A stretch of DNA of 64,000 bases from Paraburkholderia sp. FT54 (GCF_031585635.1 NZ_CP134195.1:2976001-3040000); one strand, 5' to 3'; shown: positions 27,539 to 40,419, numbered from the stretch's first letter. Notes: generated by a model from the sequence alone, not told the origin. Numbers and translations: made by a program.

Positions 27539-29893
27539 ATGAGTCAATCCCGCTTCTCCGACCAGCGCGAAGCCAAAACCCGGCGCGACCCCGCAGTGTC
27601 GCGCCGGCGCGCTTTGCTGGCGATTCCCGCGCTCGGCGTATTGGTCCTGATCCTGCTTTGGACAGTGATCTTCGCGCGTCTGTCGGTCGAGAAAGAAGCC
27701 ACTTATCGTGAAGCCATGGCCTCTGCTGCCATTCTCTCAGCGGCGCTGGAGCAGCACACGGTCAAGGCGATTCACCAGGTCGATCAGATCACCCGCTTCG
27801 TCAAGTTCGAGTTCGAGAAAACGCCGAATCACTTCGATCTTGCGAGCACGGTGGAAAAGGGCGTCGTGCAAAGCGAGACGCTGGTGCAGGTGTCGCTGAT
27901 CGACGAACACGGCACGCTGATCGCCAACACGGCCGAACTCAATCCCAAGCGCATCGATCTATCCGACCGCGAGCACTTCAAGGTCCACGAACACGAGAAC
28001 GACGATCAGCTGTATATCAGCAAGCCCGTGCTCGGCCGCGTGTCCGGTCACTGGACGTTGCAAATGACACGGCGTCTGAATCATCCGGACGGCTCGTTCG
28101 CGGGCGTCGTGGTGGTCTCGGAAGATCCCAGCTATTTCACCACCGACTTCTACAACAACGCGGCCATCGGCCGCGACGGCGTGATCGCGGTGATCTCGGA
28201 CAACGGCGCCGTGCTCGCGCGGCGCACCGGCAGTGCCGAAACCGCCAACGGCGCATTCTCGGCGAGCGGCTCGTATCCGACCTCGGAGCATGTGTCGGGC
28301 ACCTACGTCGATTCGATCGACAACGTCACGCGCATCGTCTCGTACCGGCATATCGACGGTTATCCACTCGGCGTGCTGGTGGGTCTTTCGCAAGCCGAAG
28401 AGTTCGCCGACTACAACCACACGCGCAACGTCTATCTGCTGATGGCGGGTTTCATCTCGCTCGCCATGCTGAGCTTCTTCGCCGTTGCCACTGGCCTGAT
28501 CGGCAAGCTGCTCGGCCGCGAACGCGAGATGACGCATCTGGTCGAATATGATCTGCTCACCGGTCTGCGCAATCGCTATGCGACGCTGCAAACCCTGCGG
28601 CACGACGTGGCGCTGCCGGCCAACCTCGGCCGCCTCGCGATTCTCTTTATCGACCTCGACAACTTCAAGACTGTCAACGACACGCTCGGCCACAACGCCG
28701 GCGACATCGTCCTGCAAATGACGGCCTCGCGGCTCGCCGCCGCGGTCGGCGAAGGCGGCGCGTTGAGCCGCATTGGCGGTGACGAGTTCGTCGTCGTGAT
28801 CAAGGGCGACGACGTCGAGAAGCGCGCCGTCGCGCTCGCCGAAGCCGCGGCCGAAGCGTTCGCCAAGCCGTTCGAAGTGCGCGGCAGTTCGTTCGTGCTG
28901 CATGCGAGCATCGGCATCGCGCTCTACTCGGTCGCCAATGAGAGCGAGATCGACCTGCTGAAAAAAGCCGATCTCGCCATGTACAGCGCGAAAGACGCGG
29001 GCAAGAACTGCTATCAGTTCTATTCTCCGCAACTGTCGCATCGCGCGGATCATTTGATGAAGTGGGAACAGCAGTTGCGCGTGGCGCTCGCCGAAGGGCA
29101 ACTGTTCCTTGCCTATCAGCCGAAGATCGATCTGACGCGCCGCTGCATTACGGGTTTCGAGGCGCTGGTGCGCTGGAATCATCCGCAGCACGGTTTGATT
29201 CCGGCCAACGAATTCATTCCGGTTGCCGAGTCGACCGGCTTGATCGTGCCGATCGGCGACTTCGTGATCGAGACCGCTTGCCGGCAACTTGCGCTGTGGC
29301 AGCAACAGGGCTACGACACGCTGTCGCTCGCGGTGAATATCTCGGCGGTGCAGTTCTGGCGCGGCGACCTGTACGAAACGATCTCGCGCGCCATCGAGGA
29401 AAGCGGCATCTCCGCGCGCCGCCTCGAACTCGAAATCACCGAAACGGCGATGATGGAATATCCCGAACTCGTCTCCGAGAAGATCTTCGCGTTGAAGCGT
29501 CTCGGCGTGCGCATCGCGCTCGACGATTTCGGCACCGGCTATTCGTCGCTGTCCTATCTGAACCGTTTCTCCGTGGACACGCTGAAGGTCGACCGTTCGT
29601 TCATCCAGGCAATTCCGGGCGACCGCAGCGTCTGCGTGATGGTCACCGCGATCGTCAATCTGGCGCGTTCGCTCGGGCTCACGGTGGTGGTCGAAGGCAC
29701 GGAGACCGAAGAGCAGATTGCGTGGCTCGCCGCGCTTGGCCATATCGAGGCGCAAGGCTTCCTGTTCTCGCGTCCGGTGCCGGTGGACGCGATTCCGGCG
29801 CTGCTGGAACGCTTCGGCGTCTGCGGCATGACGGCCCGCCGCGCCGCGCATGAAGCCGACGACACCAGCAGCGTGTCCAGCACCAACACCTGA
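27539..29893 (+). CDS. Membrane-bound GGDEF-EAL cyclic di-GMP enzyme with periplasmic CACHE sensor
   Basis: A 784-residue protein. A TM helix near residues 25-48 and one near 300-325 bracket a roughly 250-residue periplasmic dCACHE-like sensor. Then comes a GGDEF domain with intact RIGGDEFVVV (diguanylate cyclase) and an EAL domain with FEALVRWNHP, NISAVQFW, ELEITETAMM and DDFGTGYSSLSYL (phosphodiesterase residues intact). Either or both activities are possible. The ATG at 27539 is chosen because an upstream frame has no family features. Confidence 0.93.
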   Translation: MSQSRFSDQREAKTRRDPAVSRRRALLAIPALGVLVLILLWTVIFARLSVEKEATYREAMASAAILSAALEQHTVKAIHQVDQITRFVKFEFEKTPNHFDLASTVEKGVVQSETLVQVSLIDEHGTLIANTAELNPKRIDLSDREHFKVHEHENDDQLYISKPVLGRVSGHWTLQMTRRLNHPDGSFAGVVVVSEDPSYFTTDFYNNAAIGRDGVIAVISDNGAVLARRTGSAETANGAFSASGSYPTSEHVSGTYVDSIDNVTRIVSYRHIDGYPLGVLVGLSQAEEFADYNHTRNVYLLMAGFISLAMLSFFAVATGLIGKLLGREREMTHLVEYDLLTGLRNRYATLQTLRHDVALPANLGRLAILFIDLDNFKTVNDTLGHNAGDIVLQMTASRLAAAVGEGGALSRIGGDEFVVVIKGDDVEKRAVALAEAAAEAFAKPFEVRGSSFVLHASIGIALYSVANESEIDLLKKADLAMYSAKDAGKNCYQFYSPQLSHRADHLMKWEQQLRVALAEGQLFLAYQPKIDLTRRCITGFEALVRWNHPQHGLIPANEFIPVAESTGLIVPIGDFVIETACRQLALWQQQGYDTLSLAVNISAVQFWRGDLYETISRAIEESGISARRLELEITETAMMEYPELVSEKIFALKRLGVRIALDDFGTGYSSLSYLNRFSVDTLKVDRSFIQAIPGDRSVCVMVTAIVNLARSLGLTVVVEGTETEEQIAWLAALGHIEAQGFLFSRPVPVDAIPALLERFGVCGMTARRAAHEADDTSSVSSTNT

Positions 29894-30057
29894 GCGCCGC
29901 GGCCCGCGCGGGTCGTCGGGTCTTCTACCCGCTGCGCCGCAAAACCGGCTACATTCTCGCTGTACTGCATCACAGCGCGATGCCGTCCGTCAGTCGCGCA
30001 AACCACTAAACGATGATCTCAAAGGACGGGCGCCCGCATGCGGGCGCGCGTGGCGCC

Positions 30058-31266
30058 ATGCAGATGATCACGAGCCAGGATGCTGTCAGACGAGGCGAAC
30101 GGGAACCGCTATGGACGCTGTTCCGGGTGGTATTCGGCCTGTCCGCGTTGTCATGGGGCGGCCTCGCGCTCATGGCGCAGCTTGAAAACCATTATGTCGA
30201 ACGCGAAGGACGTCTCTCGCGCGTCGCCTTCTCCGATCTGATCGCGCTCGCCTGGATGGTGCCCGGCCCGGTAGGCTGCAACGTCGCCGTGCAACTCGGG
30301 CACGCGCTGCGCGGACGCGCCGGCGCGTGGGTCGCGGGCATTGCCAGCGTGTTGCCCTTCTTCCTGCTGATGACGCTGTTCGCGATCTTCTATCGCACGC
30401 CGCTCGTGCGCGCCGCTGCCTCGCAAACCTTGCTCAATCACTTCAGCGTCGTGCTGGCCACGCTGATCGCGATCACCTGGTACAAACAGACGCGCGCCCT
30501 GGTGCGCGGCAAACTCGAATGGACCGCGGCCGTGCTGGGTTGCATCGCGCTCTTCTATGCGCGCAGTCCGGCCGCTTATGTCGTCATGCTCGGGACGGCC
30601 TTCGGCACCGGCTGGTTCGTGAGCCCGGTGCGCAACTCGCGCGTCGTCGTGTCGTTCGCGCGCGGCGACTGGCAGATGTTGAGCGCCCTGAGCGTGTTTC
30701 TCGCGCTGTTTGCGATGCCGTTGCCGCATGGCTATGAACTGGCGCTATTGTGGCCGCGGCTTGCGGGTGCCGGCATGACGTTGTTCGGCGGCGGATTCTC
30801 CGCGTTGCCCGTGCTCAAGACGCTGTTCGTCACGCCGGCGATCGGCGTCTCCGATAACGACTTCACGCTGGCATTCTCGCTGTCGCCGCTCTCACCCGGG
30901 CCGCTCCTGAACGTGGTGCCGTTCTTCGGCTATCTGGTGGATGGCTGGGTGGGCGCGCTGATTGCCACGCTCGCGTTGTTCGTGCCGTCGGGCTGTCTAG
31001 TCGTGCTGGCCCAGCGGCATCTGCATCAGTTGAAGGCCAATCCGCGCTTCGAGCACGGCATGCGGATCCTGCGCGCCGTCACCACCGCGTTTCTCGCGGT
31101 GGCCGTGCTGCGCATTGCCGCGCATGTGCCGTTCAAACCGGTTTATCTGCTGACCGCGCTGTTCTCCGCCATGTGCTTCGCCAAGCTGAAGGTGCCGGTG
31201 TACGTGGTGTACGGGACGGTGGCGGCGGTGTGCGGATTGTGGCTCGCGTATGGCGCGCTGATCTAG
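30058..31266 (+). CDS. ChrA-type chromate transporter family protein
   Basis: A 402-residue membrane protein made of two homologous CHR halves. The first has LSWGGLALMAQLE and WMVPGPVGCNVAVQLGH; the second has MTLFGGGFSALPVLKTLF and LSPGPLLNVVPFFGY. The family exports chromate or related oxyanions. The sequence is diverged from ChrA of resistance plasmids, so chromate specificity is uncertain. An in-frame ATG at 30013 would add 15 residues. Confidence 0.82.
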   Translation: MQMITSQDAVRRGEREPLWTLFRVVFGLSALSWGGLALMAQLENHYVEREGRLSRVAFSDLIALAWMVPGPVGCNVAVQLGHALRGRAGAWVAGIASVLPFFLLMTLFAIFYRTPLVRAAASQTLLNHFSVVLATLIAITWYKQTRALVRGKLEWTAAVLGCIALFYARSPAAYVVMLGTAFGTGWFVSPVRNSRVVVSFARGDWQMLSALSVFLALFAMPLPHGYELALLWPRLAGAGMTLFGGGFSALPVLKTLFVTPAIGVSDNDFTLAFSLSPLSPGPLLNVVPFFGYLVDGWVGALIATLALFVPSGCLVVLAQRHLHQLKANPRFEHGMRILRAVTTAFLAVAVLRIAAHVPFKPVYLLTALFSAMCFAKLKVPVYVVYGTVAAVCGLWLAYGALI

Positions 31267-31271
31267 ACGCC

Positions 31272-31730
31272 TCAAAAACCGCGCGACAGCACCGCGACAC
31301 CGATCGTCACCACGCCGAGCACGATATTGATCAGCACCAGACGACGGATCGTGCCGACGGCGCGCGCGCCATCCGGCCATTTTTGCGCCTGCACCGCGCG
31401 GCGGATGCGCGGGAACACGGCAAAACGGATGTGCCCGAAGATCAGCATCATGACGATGCCGAGGCCGGCCATGGCATGCAGCGGCCAGGTGGCGTGACCG
31501 CCGCCGAATTGCATCAGCAGGAAGCCGCCGGTGAGGAGAATCACCAGCACGGCGGCAGCGACCCAGTTGAAGAAGCGGCCGAACACCGATTCCCACAGCG
31601 GCAAGCGCAATTGCGGCGAGAGATCGGCAATGGCCGGACGCAGACAGAAATGAGCGAACACCATCCCACCTACCCACACTGCAACCGCGAGCAGATGGAG
31701 AAAGAGTGCGAGTTCGATAGCCTTGTTCAT
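31272..31730 (-). CDS. CopD-like membrane protein
   Basis: A 152-residue protein with four hydrophobic helices (for example ALFLHLLAVAVWVGGMVFAHF and WPLHAMAGLGIVMMLIFGHI) and histidines in helices 1 and 3, the pattern of the CopD/YggA-like copper resistance D domain. It converges on the ChrA-like gene with a 5-bp gap. Its function is not established. Confidence 0.8.
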   Translation of the reverse strand: MNKAIELALFLHLLAVAVWVGGMVFAHFCLRPAIADLSPQLRLPLWESVFGRFFNWVAAAVLVILLTGGFLLMQFGGGHATWPLHAMAGLGIVMMLIFGHIRFAVFPRIRRAVQAQKWPDGARAVGTIRRLVLINIVLGVVTIGVAVLSRGF

Positions 31731-31962
31731 GTTGTTTTCCTCTCCCGACGACGCCACACCGCTTATAACGAGCGGCTATTGAGCGCATTCGACCACGCGC
31801 TATGCACGCAGTTCCATGGCACTTGTGGCTTTCACGTCGTTTTTGTAGTTGTTATCGCAGCATGCCCACTGTCATGGCAATGCTGCTCCCCGGTTTTGCA
31901 CTATGCACGACAAGCGCCTCGCATGCTAGCAGACGCTTGCCGTGTTCCAGCGTCAAGTTTTG

Positions 31963-34287
31963 TCAAACGGCCAGCACCGGACGCATGCCTTCGAGCTTCA
32001 TCTTGCTCTCAGGTGCGCGGCCCTTGCGCGCCCGCTTGCCGATATGCGGCGCGAGCGCGGCGCCGCTCACCTTCTCTTCGTCGACGCGGCCGCCACGGCG
32101 CGTGCCGATCAGCACGACACCCGCGTTGTTGATGGCCAGCGCCTGCACCAGCGTTTCCTTGTCGTCGAGACCCATCAGCGTGACGCCGCGGCCGCCGCCT
32201 GAGAGCGTCTTCATCTCGTCGAGGCCGAACACCAGCAGACGCCCGCCCGAGGACAGACACGCAATGTTCGTCGCATCCGGCAGCATCGGCATCGGCGCGA
32301 GCGGCGCGGCGCCGGCGTCGATCGTCATGAACGACTTGCCTGCCTTCACGCGGCTCACCATGTCGCCGACCTTGGCGACGAAGCCGAAGCCGTTGCTCGA
32401 AGCAAGCAGCAACGCCTGATCCGCGGACGCCGCGTAGTAATGCATCAGATGGCTGCCCGACTCCAGCTCGATCAGCGATGTGACCGGCACACCGTCACCG
32501 CGGCCGCCCGGCAACATCGCCACCGCGACCGAATAGACGCGGCCGTTGCTGCCCCACGCGACCAGCGTGTCCGGCGTGCGGCACTGGAACGCCGCATAGA
32601 GGCCGTCGCCGGCCTTGAACGTGAAGCCCGCCGCGTCCAGACCGTGGCCCTTCAGCGCGCGCACCCAACCCTTCTGCGACACCACGACCGTCACCGGCTC
32701 ATCGACCACGCGCGCTTCGAACGTCGCGCGCTTTTCCTGCTGGATCAGCGTGCGGCGCTCGTCGCCGTATTGCTTGGCGTCGCCTTCGATTTCCTTGATG
32801 AGCAGGCGCTTCATCGCCGATTCGCTGCCGAGCAGTTCTTCCAGCTTGGCCTTCTCGTCGCGCAGTTCGGCGAGTTCCTTCTCGATCTTGATCTTTTCGA
32901 GCCGCGCCAATTGACGCAAGCGGATTTCGAGAATGTCTTCGGCCTGGCGATCGGACAGGTCGAACGCGGCCATCAACGCGACCTTCGGTTCGTCGGATTC
33001 GCGAATGATGCGGATGACTTCGTCGATATTCAAAAAGACGATCATCCGGCCTTCGAGGATGTGAATCCGGTCGTCGACCTTGCTCAAACGATGGCGCGTG
33101 CGGCGCGTCACCGTGGCGAAGCGGAACGCGATCCACTCGTGCAGGATTTCGCTCAAGCCCTTCTGACGCGGCCGGCCGTCGCCACCGACCATCACCAGAT
33201 TCAGCGACGCGTTGGACTCGAGGCTCGTATGCGCGAGCAACGTGTTCACGAAATCGGTCTGATCGATGCGGCTCGACTTCGGCTCGAACACGAGACGCAC
33301 CGGCGCGTCCTTGCCGGACTCGTCGCGCACCGCGTCGAGCAGCGCCAGCATGGTCTGCTTGGTCTGCAACTGTTCGGGCGTGAGCGCCTTCTTGCCGAGT
33401 TTGATCTTCGGATTGGTCTGCTCTTCGATTTCCTCGAGCACCTTCTGCGCGGCCGTGTTCGGCGGCAGTTCGGTGATCACCAGTTGCCACTGGCCGCGCG
33501 CGAGCTCTTCGATTTTCCAGCGGGCACGCACCTTGAGGCTGCCACGGCCGGATTCATACGCCGCGGAGATTTCCGCTTCGCTCGAAATGATCTGGCCGCC
33601 GCCTGGAAAGTCTGGACCCGGAATGTGCTGTACCAATTCCGCGTGCGTGATCTTGGGATTGCGGATCATCGCCACGGTGGCGGCCGCGACTTCGCGCAGA
33701 TTGTGCGAGGGGATTTCCGTGGCCAGACCCACCGCGATGCCCGACGCGCCGTTCAGCAGCACGAACGGCAAGCGCGCGGGCAGCAGCCTCGGCTCGTCGA
33801 ACTCGCCGTCGTAGTTCTTCATGAAATCGACCGTGCCCTGGTTGATTTCATCGAGCAGCAGTTTCGCGATCGGCGTGAGGCGCGCTTCCGTGTACCGCAT
33901 CGCCGCCGCGCCGTCGCCGTCGCGTGAACCGAAATTGCCCTGGCCGTCGATTAGCGGGTAGCGCATCGAGAAGTCTTGCGCGAGACGCACCAGCGCGTCG
34001 TACGCGGACTGGTCGCCGTGCGGGTGATACTTACCGAGCACGTCGCCGACCACGCGCGCCGACTTGACCGGCTTCGCGTTGTCGGACAGACCCATGTCGT
34101 TCATCGCGAACAGGATGCGGCGCTGCACCGGCTTCTGGCCGTCGCACACATCCGGCAGCGCGCGGCCCTTGACCACGCTCACCGCATAGTCGAGGTACGC
34201 GCGTTCCGCGTAGTTGCCGAGCGTGAGAAAGTCGCCCTCCGGGGGCGGCGGCTCGGTGAAAAGGTCGAGAGTGTTATCGTCGTCCAT
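31963..34287 (-). CDS. parC: DNA topoisomerase IV subunit A
   Basis: Decatenating type IIA topoisomerase subunit of 774 residues. The quinolone-resistance region [16 protein letters not shown] and the catalytic tyrosine in AMRYTEARL are near residues 90-135. C-terminal beta-propeller repeats follow residue 510. It lies 69 bp downstream of parE, on the same strand, as a parE-parC operon. Confidence 0.96.
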   Translation of the reverse strand: MDDDNTLDLFTEPPPPEGDFLTLGNYAERAYLDYAVSVVKGRALPDVCDGQKPVQRRILFAMNDMGLSDNAKPVKSARVVGDVLGKYHPHGDQSAYDALVRLAQDFSMRYPLIDGQGNFGSRDGDGAAAMRYTEARLTPIAKLLLDEINQGTVDFMKNYDGEFDEPRLLPARLPFVLLNGASGIAVGLATEIPSHNLREVAAATVAMIRNPKITHAELVQHIPGPDFPGGGQIISSEAEISAAYESGRGSLKVRARWKIEELARGQWQLVITELPPNTAAQKVLEEIEEQTNPKIKLGKKALTPEQLQTKQTMLALLDAVRDESGKDAPVRLVFEPKSSRIDQTDFVNTLLAHTSLESNASLNLVMVGGDGRPRQKGLSEILHEWIAFRFATVTRRTRHRLSKVDDRIHILEGRMIVFLNIDEVIRIIRESDEPKVALMAAFDLSDRQAEDILEIRLRQLARLEKIKIEKELAELRDEKAKLEELLGSESAMKRLLIKEIEGDAKQYGDERRTLIQQEKRATFEARVVDEPVTVVVSQKGWVRALKGHGLDAAGFTFKAGDGLYAAFQCRTPDTLVAWGSNGRVYSVAVAMLPGGRGDGVPVTSLIELESGSHLMHYYAASADQALLLASSNGFGFVAKVGDMVSRVKAGKSFMTIDAGAAPLAPMPMLPDATNIACLSSGGRLLVFGLDEMKTLSGGGRGVTLMGLDDKETLVQALAINNAGVVLIGTRRGGRVDEEKVSGAALAPHIGKRARKGRAPESKMKLEGMRPVLAV

Positions 34288-34356
34288 CTAGATTCCGTAT
34301 CCGTGTTTGGCGTGGAGTTTTTCGTGCGAAGTCAGAGCGCGGACAAAACCGCGCGC

Positions 34357-36342
34357 TCAGATATCCGCTTCCACTTCGTTGCCCTTTTCTTCCAGCCAGC
34401 TGCGGCGGGACGCCGCTTCGCCCTTGCCCATCAACATGGTCATGCGCGCGACCGTGGCGTCGTAGTCGAGTTCGCCGAGCGCCACCGGACTCAGGCGCCG
34501 CGTGTCGGGATTCATCGTGGTGTCCCACAACTGTTCCGCGCTCATTTCACCGAGGCCCTTGAAACGGCTGATAGACCACTGCGTATCGCGCACGCCGTCC
34601 TTGCGCAGCTTGTCGAGAATCGCTTCGAGTTCGCCTTCGTCGAGTGCATAGAGCTTCTGCGCCGGCTTCTTGCCGCGCGCGGGCGCATCGACCCGGAACA
34701 GCGGCGGACGCGCCACGCACACATGTCCGCGTTCGATCAGCTGCGGGAAATGCTTGAAGAACAGCGTGAGCAGCAGCACCTGAATGTGCGAGCCGTCGAC
34801 GTCCGCGTCCGACAGAATGCAGATCTTGCCGTAGCGCAGATTCGACAGATCGACCTTGTCGTCCGGGCTGTGCGGATCGACGCCGATCGCTACCGAAATG
34901 TCGTGCACCTCGTTATTGGCGAACAGGCGGTCACGCTCGGTTTCCCACGTGTTCAGCACCTTGCCGCGCAGTGGCAGGATGGCCTGGTATTCCTTGTCGC
35001 GGCCCATCTTCGCGGAGCCGCCCGCCGAGTCGCCCTCGACGAGGAACAGTTCGTTGCGGCCGATTTCCGTCGATTCGCAATCGGTCAGCTTGCCCGGCAA
35101 CACCGCGACGCCCGAGCTCTTGCGCTTCTCGACCTTTTGCCCGGCACGCGTGCGCGCCTGCGCCTGCTTGATGACGAGGTCGGCGAGCTTCTTGCCGTGT
35201 TCGACGTGCTGATTCAGCCACAATTCCAACGCCGGCCGCGCGAACGACGACACCAGCTTGACCGCGTCGCGGCTATTCAGCCGTTCCTTGATCTGCCCTT
35301 GGAATTGCGGATCGAGCACCTTCGCCGACAGCACGAACGACACGCGCGCGAACACGTCTTCAGCGAGCAGCTTGACGCCCTTCGGCTGCAGGTTGTGCAA
35401 CTCGACGAAGCTCTTCACCGCCTGGTACAGACCGTCGCGCAAACCGGATTCGTGCGTGCCGCCCGCGGGCGTGGGAATCAGGTTGACGTACGACTCGCGC
35501 ATGAGCGTGCCTTCCTCGCTCCACGCGACGACCCACGCGGCGCCCTCACCTTCGGCAAAGGTCTCTTCGCTCGCGCGCGAGTTTTCCGCATAGCGCTCTC
35601 CCTCGAACAGCGGAATCAGCAGGTCGCTGCCGTTCATGCCTTCGAGCAGATAACCGCGCAAACCGTCTTCGTATTTCCAGCTTTGCTGTTCGCCGGTTTT
35701 CTCGTTGATCAGCGTGACTTCGACGCCCGGCAGCAGCACCGCTTTCGAGCGCAGCAGTCGTTGCAGTTCGCCGAGCGGCAGGTTCGGCGAATCGAAGTAC
35801 TTGGGATTGGCCCACGCGGTGACGCGCGTGCCGGATTTCTTGTCGCCTTTCGCGGCGGGCCGCACTTCGAGTTCCTTGGCGACGTCGCCATTGGCGAAAC
35901 TCAGGTCGGCGACTTTGCCGTCGCGCCACACGGTGACGTCGAGGCGCGTGGACAGCGCGTTGGTGACGGACACGCCGACACCATGCAGACCGCCCGAGAA
36001 GGTGTACGCGCCGCCGGCGGCTTTATCGAACTTGCCGCCCGCGTGCAGGCGCGTGAAAACGATCTCGACGACCGGCACGCCTTCTTCCGGATGCAGACCG
36101 AACGGAATGCCGCGGCCGTCGTCTTCGACCGAGACCGAATGGTCCGCGTGCAGCGTGACCGTGATTTGCCGGCCGTGGCCACCAAGGGCCTCGTCCGACG
36201 CGTTGTCGATGACTTCCTGAATGATGTGCAGCGGATTCTCGGTGCGGGTGTACATCCCGGGCCGTTGCTTGACCGGCTCCAGGCCCTTCAACACCTTGAT
36301 CGACGCTTCGCTATACGCGGCGTTTGGCTTTTTCGTAGACAT
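34357..36342 (-). CDS. parE: DNA topoisomerase IV subunit B
   Basis: ATPase subunit of topoisomerase IV, 661 residues. GHKL motifs are VIDNASDEALGGHG, DDGRGIPFG and SGGLHGVGVSVTNALS. The TOPRIM metal sites are LVEGDSAGGSAKMGRD and LSDADVDGSHIQVLLL. It starts 28 bp downstream of two inverted DnaA-box-like sequences. Confidence 0.96.
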   Translation of the reverse strand: MSTKKPNAAYSEASIKVLKGLEPVKQRPGMYTRTENPLHIIQEVIDNASDEALGGHGRQITVTLHADHSVSVEDDGRGIPFGLHPEEGVPVVEIVFTRLHAGGKFDKAAGGAYTFSGGLHGVGVSVTNALSTRLDVTVWRDGKVADLSFANGDVAKELEVRPAAKGDKKSGTRVTAWANPKYFDSPNLPLGELQRLLRSKAVLLPGVEVTLINEKTGEQQSWKYEDGLRGYLLEGMNGSDLLIPLFEGERYAENSRASEETFAEGEGAAWVVAWSEEGTLMRESYVNLIPTPAGGTHESGLRDGLYQAVKSFVELHNLQPKGVKLLAEDVFARVSFVLSAKVLDPQFQGQIKERLNSRDAVKLVSSFARPALELWLNQHVEHGKKLADLVIKQAQARTRAGQKVEKRKSSGVAVLPGKLTDCESTEIGRNELFLVEGDSAGGSAKMGRDKEYQAILPLRGKVLNTWETERDRLFANNEVHDISVAIGVDPHSPDDKVDLSNLRYGKICILSDADVDGSHIQVLLLTLFFKHFPQLIERGHVCVARPPLFRVDAPARGKKPAQKLYALDEGELEAILDKLRKDGVRDTQWSISRFKGLGEMSAEQLWDTTMNPDTRRLSPVALGELDYDATVARMTMLMGKGEAASRRSWLEEKGNEVEADI

Positions 36343-36369
36343 GGTTGACTCGGGTGCGTCGGTTCATCG

Positions 36370-36404
36370 TTGTCCACAGGTCCTGTTCACAGGTCTGTGG
36401 ACAA
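36370..36404. promoter_or_regulatory. Inverted pair of DnaA-box-like sites upstream of parE
   Basis: TTGTCCACA at 36370-36378 and its exact complement TGTGGACAA at 36396-36404 face each other across 17 bp, 28-62 bp before the parE start codon. Each differs from the TTATCCACA consensus at one position. They could be DnaA sites or simply an operator palindrome. The rest of the 340-bp gap shows no gene. Confidence 0.5.
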
Positions 36405-36684
36405 TGCGTTGAGTTTTCAAAAAAAGCGAAACGAAACAACGGGGTTAGGTGGGGTGCCCGCAGGGCGGGCAAGCTGTTTTGTCGCCTGGCTTCCGTGGGC
36501 GCGCTCGACGGCGGCTCGCAGCCTGTCCTGCATCTGGCAGGGCGGACGACGTCGACGCTGGCGCAAACGCCAGGAAGCCTGTTCGCGGGGTATTTTACTG
36601 ATTTCACTACGAGCGGCAATTCACGACGTGCGGGATTGGCCTTCTGGATAAGGGACGGCGGTGATCCCGCGCCGCCCTTACGCC

Positions 36685-38625
<1,941 letters not shown>

Positions 38626-38805
38626 GGAGAATTGGAGAAGACAGCGATGAGTCGGAACTGCCCATTGTACCGGGCGCGCGGGCGGGTGCCTGCATGCCGG
38701 AAGAGATAGGTCAAATGGCCGGCTTGCCAAACGCGGACAAGCCCGGTGCACATGATGAAGATGCCGGGCGGCGCTTGCACGCGCCCGGCTGTCTCGTGCG
38801 GCGGC

Positions 38806-39207
38806 TTACTTCACGTGCACCGTGATCGTCTTGCTCATTTCCGGACCATACGAACGATGCGCGCCGTCACCGAATTGCAGCGTCAGCGTGTGGTCGCCCG
38901 GCGGCAGCGTCAGATCGGTTTCGGTCTGGCCTTTGCCGAAGTGCAGCGACTTGTCGTTCGCGGGGATGACCTCGCCCTTGGGCAGCGGCTTGCCGTCCAC
39001 CAGCAGATGATGGTGTCCCGTGCCCTCTGTCATCGTGCCGGCTGGCGCGATCTTCATGCCGTCGACGCCGAATACCACGTGGACGGGATTGCTGACGGTT
39101 GCGCCGTCCGCCGGCTGCACGAACGACACGCTTGCGGCCTGCGCCGCGCCGGATACGGCGAGCAATCCGGCCAATGCCGCACCGACCAACCATTTGTTTT
39201 TGAACAT
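38806..39207 (-). CDS. DUF4399 periplasmic protein
   Basis: A 133-residue secreted protein. Residues 1-24 are a signal peptide (cleavage AQA-AS). The mature part has VSFVQPADGATVSNPVHVVFGVDGM and the conserved GTGHHHLLVDG and LPPGDHTLTLQFGD segments of DUF4399. The His triplet could bind metal. It is the last intact host gene before the inversion breakpoint. Confidence 0.85.
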   Translation of the reverse strand: MFKNKWLVGAALAGLLAVSGAAQAASVSFVQPADGATVSNPVHVVFGVDGMKIAPAGTMTEGTGHHHLLVDGKPLPKGEVIPANDKSLHFGKGQTETDLTLPPGDHTLTLQFGDGAHRSYGPEMSKTITVHVK

Positions 39208-39365
39208 CGTTTTTCTCCTTTGTGGGAAACGAGAGTCATGCGCGGGCCATGTCGGCGACGACGGCGCCCTGGTGGCTAGGTCGATCGTCGCCGTTCATGC
39301 CGGGCGCCCCGGCGCGCCGGTCCAAAAGATCAGCTGCGGATCAGAGCATACACGCTGTGTGTGAC

Positions 39366-39371
39366 GGGATC
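39366..39371. other. Left breakpoint of the 12.9-kb inversion (GGGATC)
   Basis: GGGATC here is matched by GATCCC at 52264-52269. Left of it is host DNA; right of it the C-terminal part of a ParB-like gene begins mid-frame. Re-inverting 39372-52263 joins the two ParB-like pieces in frame. Confidence 0.7.
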
Positions 39372-39604
39372 TGGGCGATTACGACCTGCTTTCGTATGTG
39401 CTTTCGGTGAATCTCCTGCGCCGGCATCTGACGCCGGGCCAGCATGCGGCGATCGTCGCTGCTGCAACAAACTGGCTCGAGGCGCAGACGCACGGCGGCG
39501 ATCGTAAGTCAGCGCAAGTGGCAACGTTGCCGCTTGATACTATCGCCGACCGCGCGGCCAAGTCGGGCGCCAGCGAACGCACCCAACGCATGCCCGACCG
39601 CTGA
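39366..39604 (+). pseudogene. ParB-like phage protein, C-terminal fragment
   Basis: The open frame GATCTGGGCGATTACGACC reads DLGDYDLLSYVLSVNLLRRHL and continues through the helix-turn-helix region (LTPGQHAAIVAAATNW, LDTIADRAAKSGASERTQRM) of small phage ParB/Spo0J-like DNA-binding proteins. It has no start codon of its own. After RTQRM it hits a stop where related proteins continue with more helices, so the 3' end is deleted too. The missing N-terminus is at 52264-52462 on the other strand. Confidence 0.75.
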
Positions 39605-40406
39605 CAAGCCGAACAAGAGGAATGGTGCCTATTTGTTGTGGGTAGGCGGCCAGCGCGGCTACTTCAAAAACTTCGCAACCGACGACGACTATTGCGAATG
39701 GCGTTCAGATCGCCCAGTTTCGATTGCCGACCAACGAGCGATGGATGAACGCATCAAGCGCTTGCGCGATCAGGAATGCGCAGCGCGCGCCCAAGCGATT
39801 TCGGCGGCGCGGGCTCACTGGGAATCGCTGCCGATCCTCACTGATTGGCACGCATACATCGAGCGCAAGGGACTGACGCTGCAGGGATGCAAGGGCGTGC
39901 GCCTTGACGGCGACGATCTGGTTATCCCGATGTATCGCGGCGGCGCGCTAGTGAGCCTTCAAAACATTTCGATGGGCGGGGAAAAGCTTTATCGGAAGGG
40001 ATGTCCGACCCGGTGTGCTTCGTTCGTCATGTCTCGCGCGAAAAGTGCCGTCACCTGCTTCGTCGAAGGGTTCGCAACTGGTTTGGCGGTTTTTCAGATT
40101 GTGCCAAATTCATCGGTGGTCGTCTGCTTCGACGCACAAAACCTATTGGCGGTCGCGAAGGAAACCAAGATCCGCGGCATGGGCGTTGTGTGTGCCGATA
40201 ACGACTGGGAAACGCAACATGACAAGGGCATCAACAAGGGCGTCGAGAACGGCCGTAAGGCTGCCGAAATGATCGGTTGCGGTGTCTCGTTTCCGGAAGG
40301 TATCAAGGGCACCGATTGGGCCGATGCGTTGCAGGAGTGGGGCGATCGGGGTCCGGCGAAAGTCCGGATGCAGATCATGAAGGGCGCGAAGCTGGTTATG
40401 AAATGA
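39603..40406 (+). pseudogene. Phage TOPRIM primase, N-terminally truncated
   Basis: About 265 residues of a phage primase/helicase-associated protein. RNGAYLLW and GYFKNFATDDDYCEW correspond to the segment after the zinc finger. A TOPRIM domain follows with TCFVEGFATGLAVF, VVVCFDAQNLLAVA and GVVCADNDWETQ, ending in a deoxyribonucleotide-binding GTDWADALQ motif. The zinc-binding N-terminus is absent and the frame runs back into the ParB-like fragment, so a deletion fused the two. Confidence 0.72.
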
Positions 40407-40419
40407 AGGGAGGCGGTGC

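Noticed and set aside
33976..36348. 790-codon plus-strand open frame opposite parE/parC
   Set aside because: Antisense shadow of topoisomerase IV genes.
39208..39365. A copy of the tRNA-Arg 3' end as left att site
   Set aside because: Only GGTCC near 39320 is shared; no usable match was found there, and the inversion model explains its absence.
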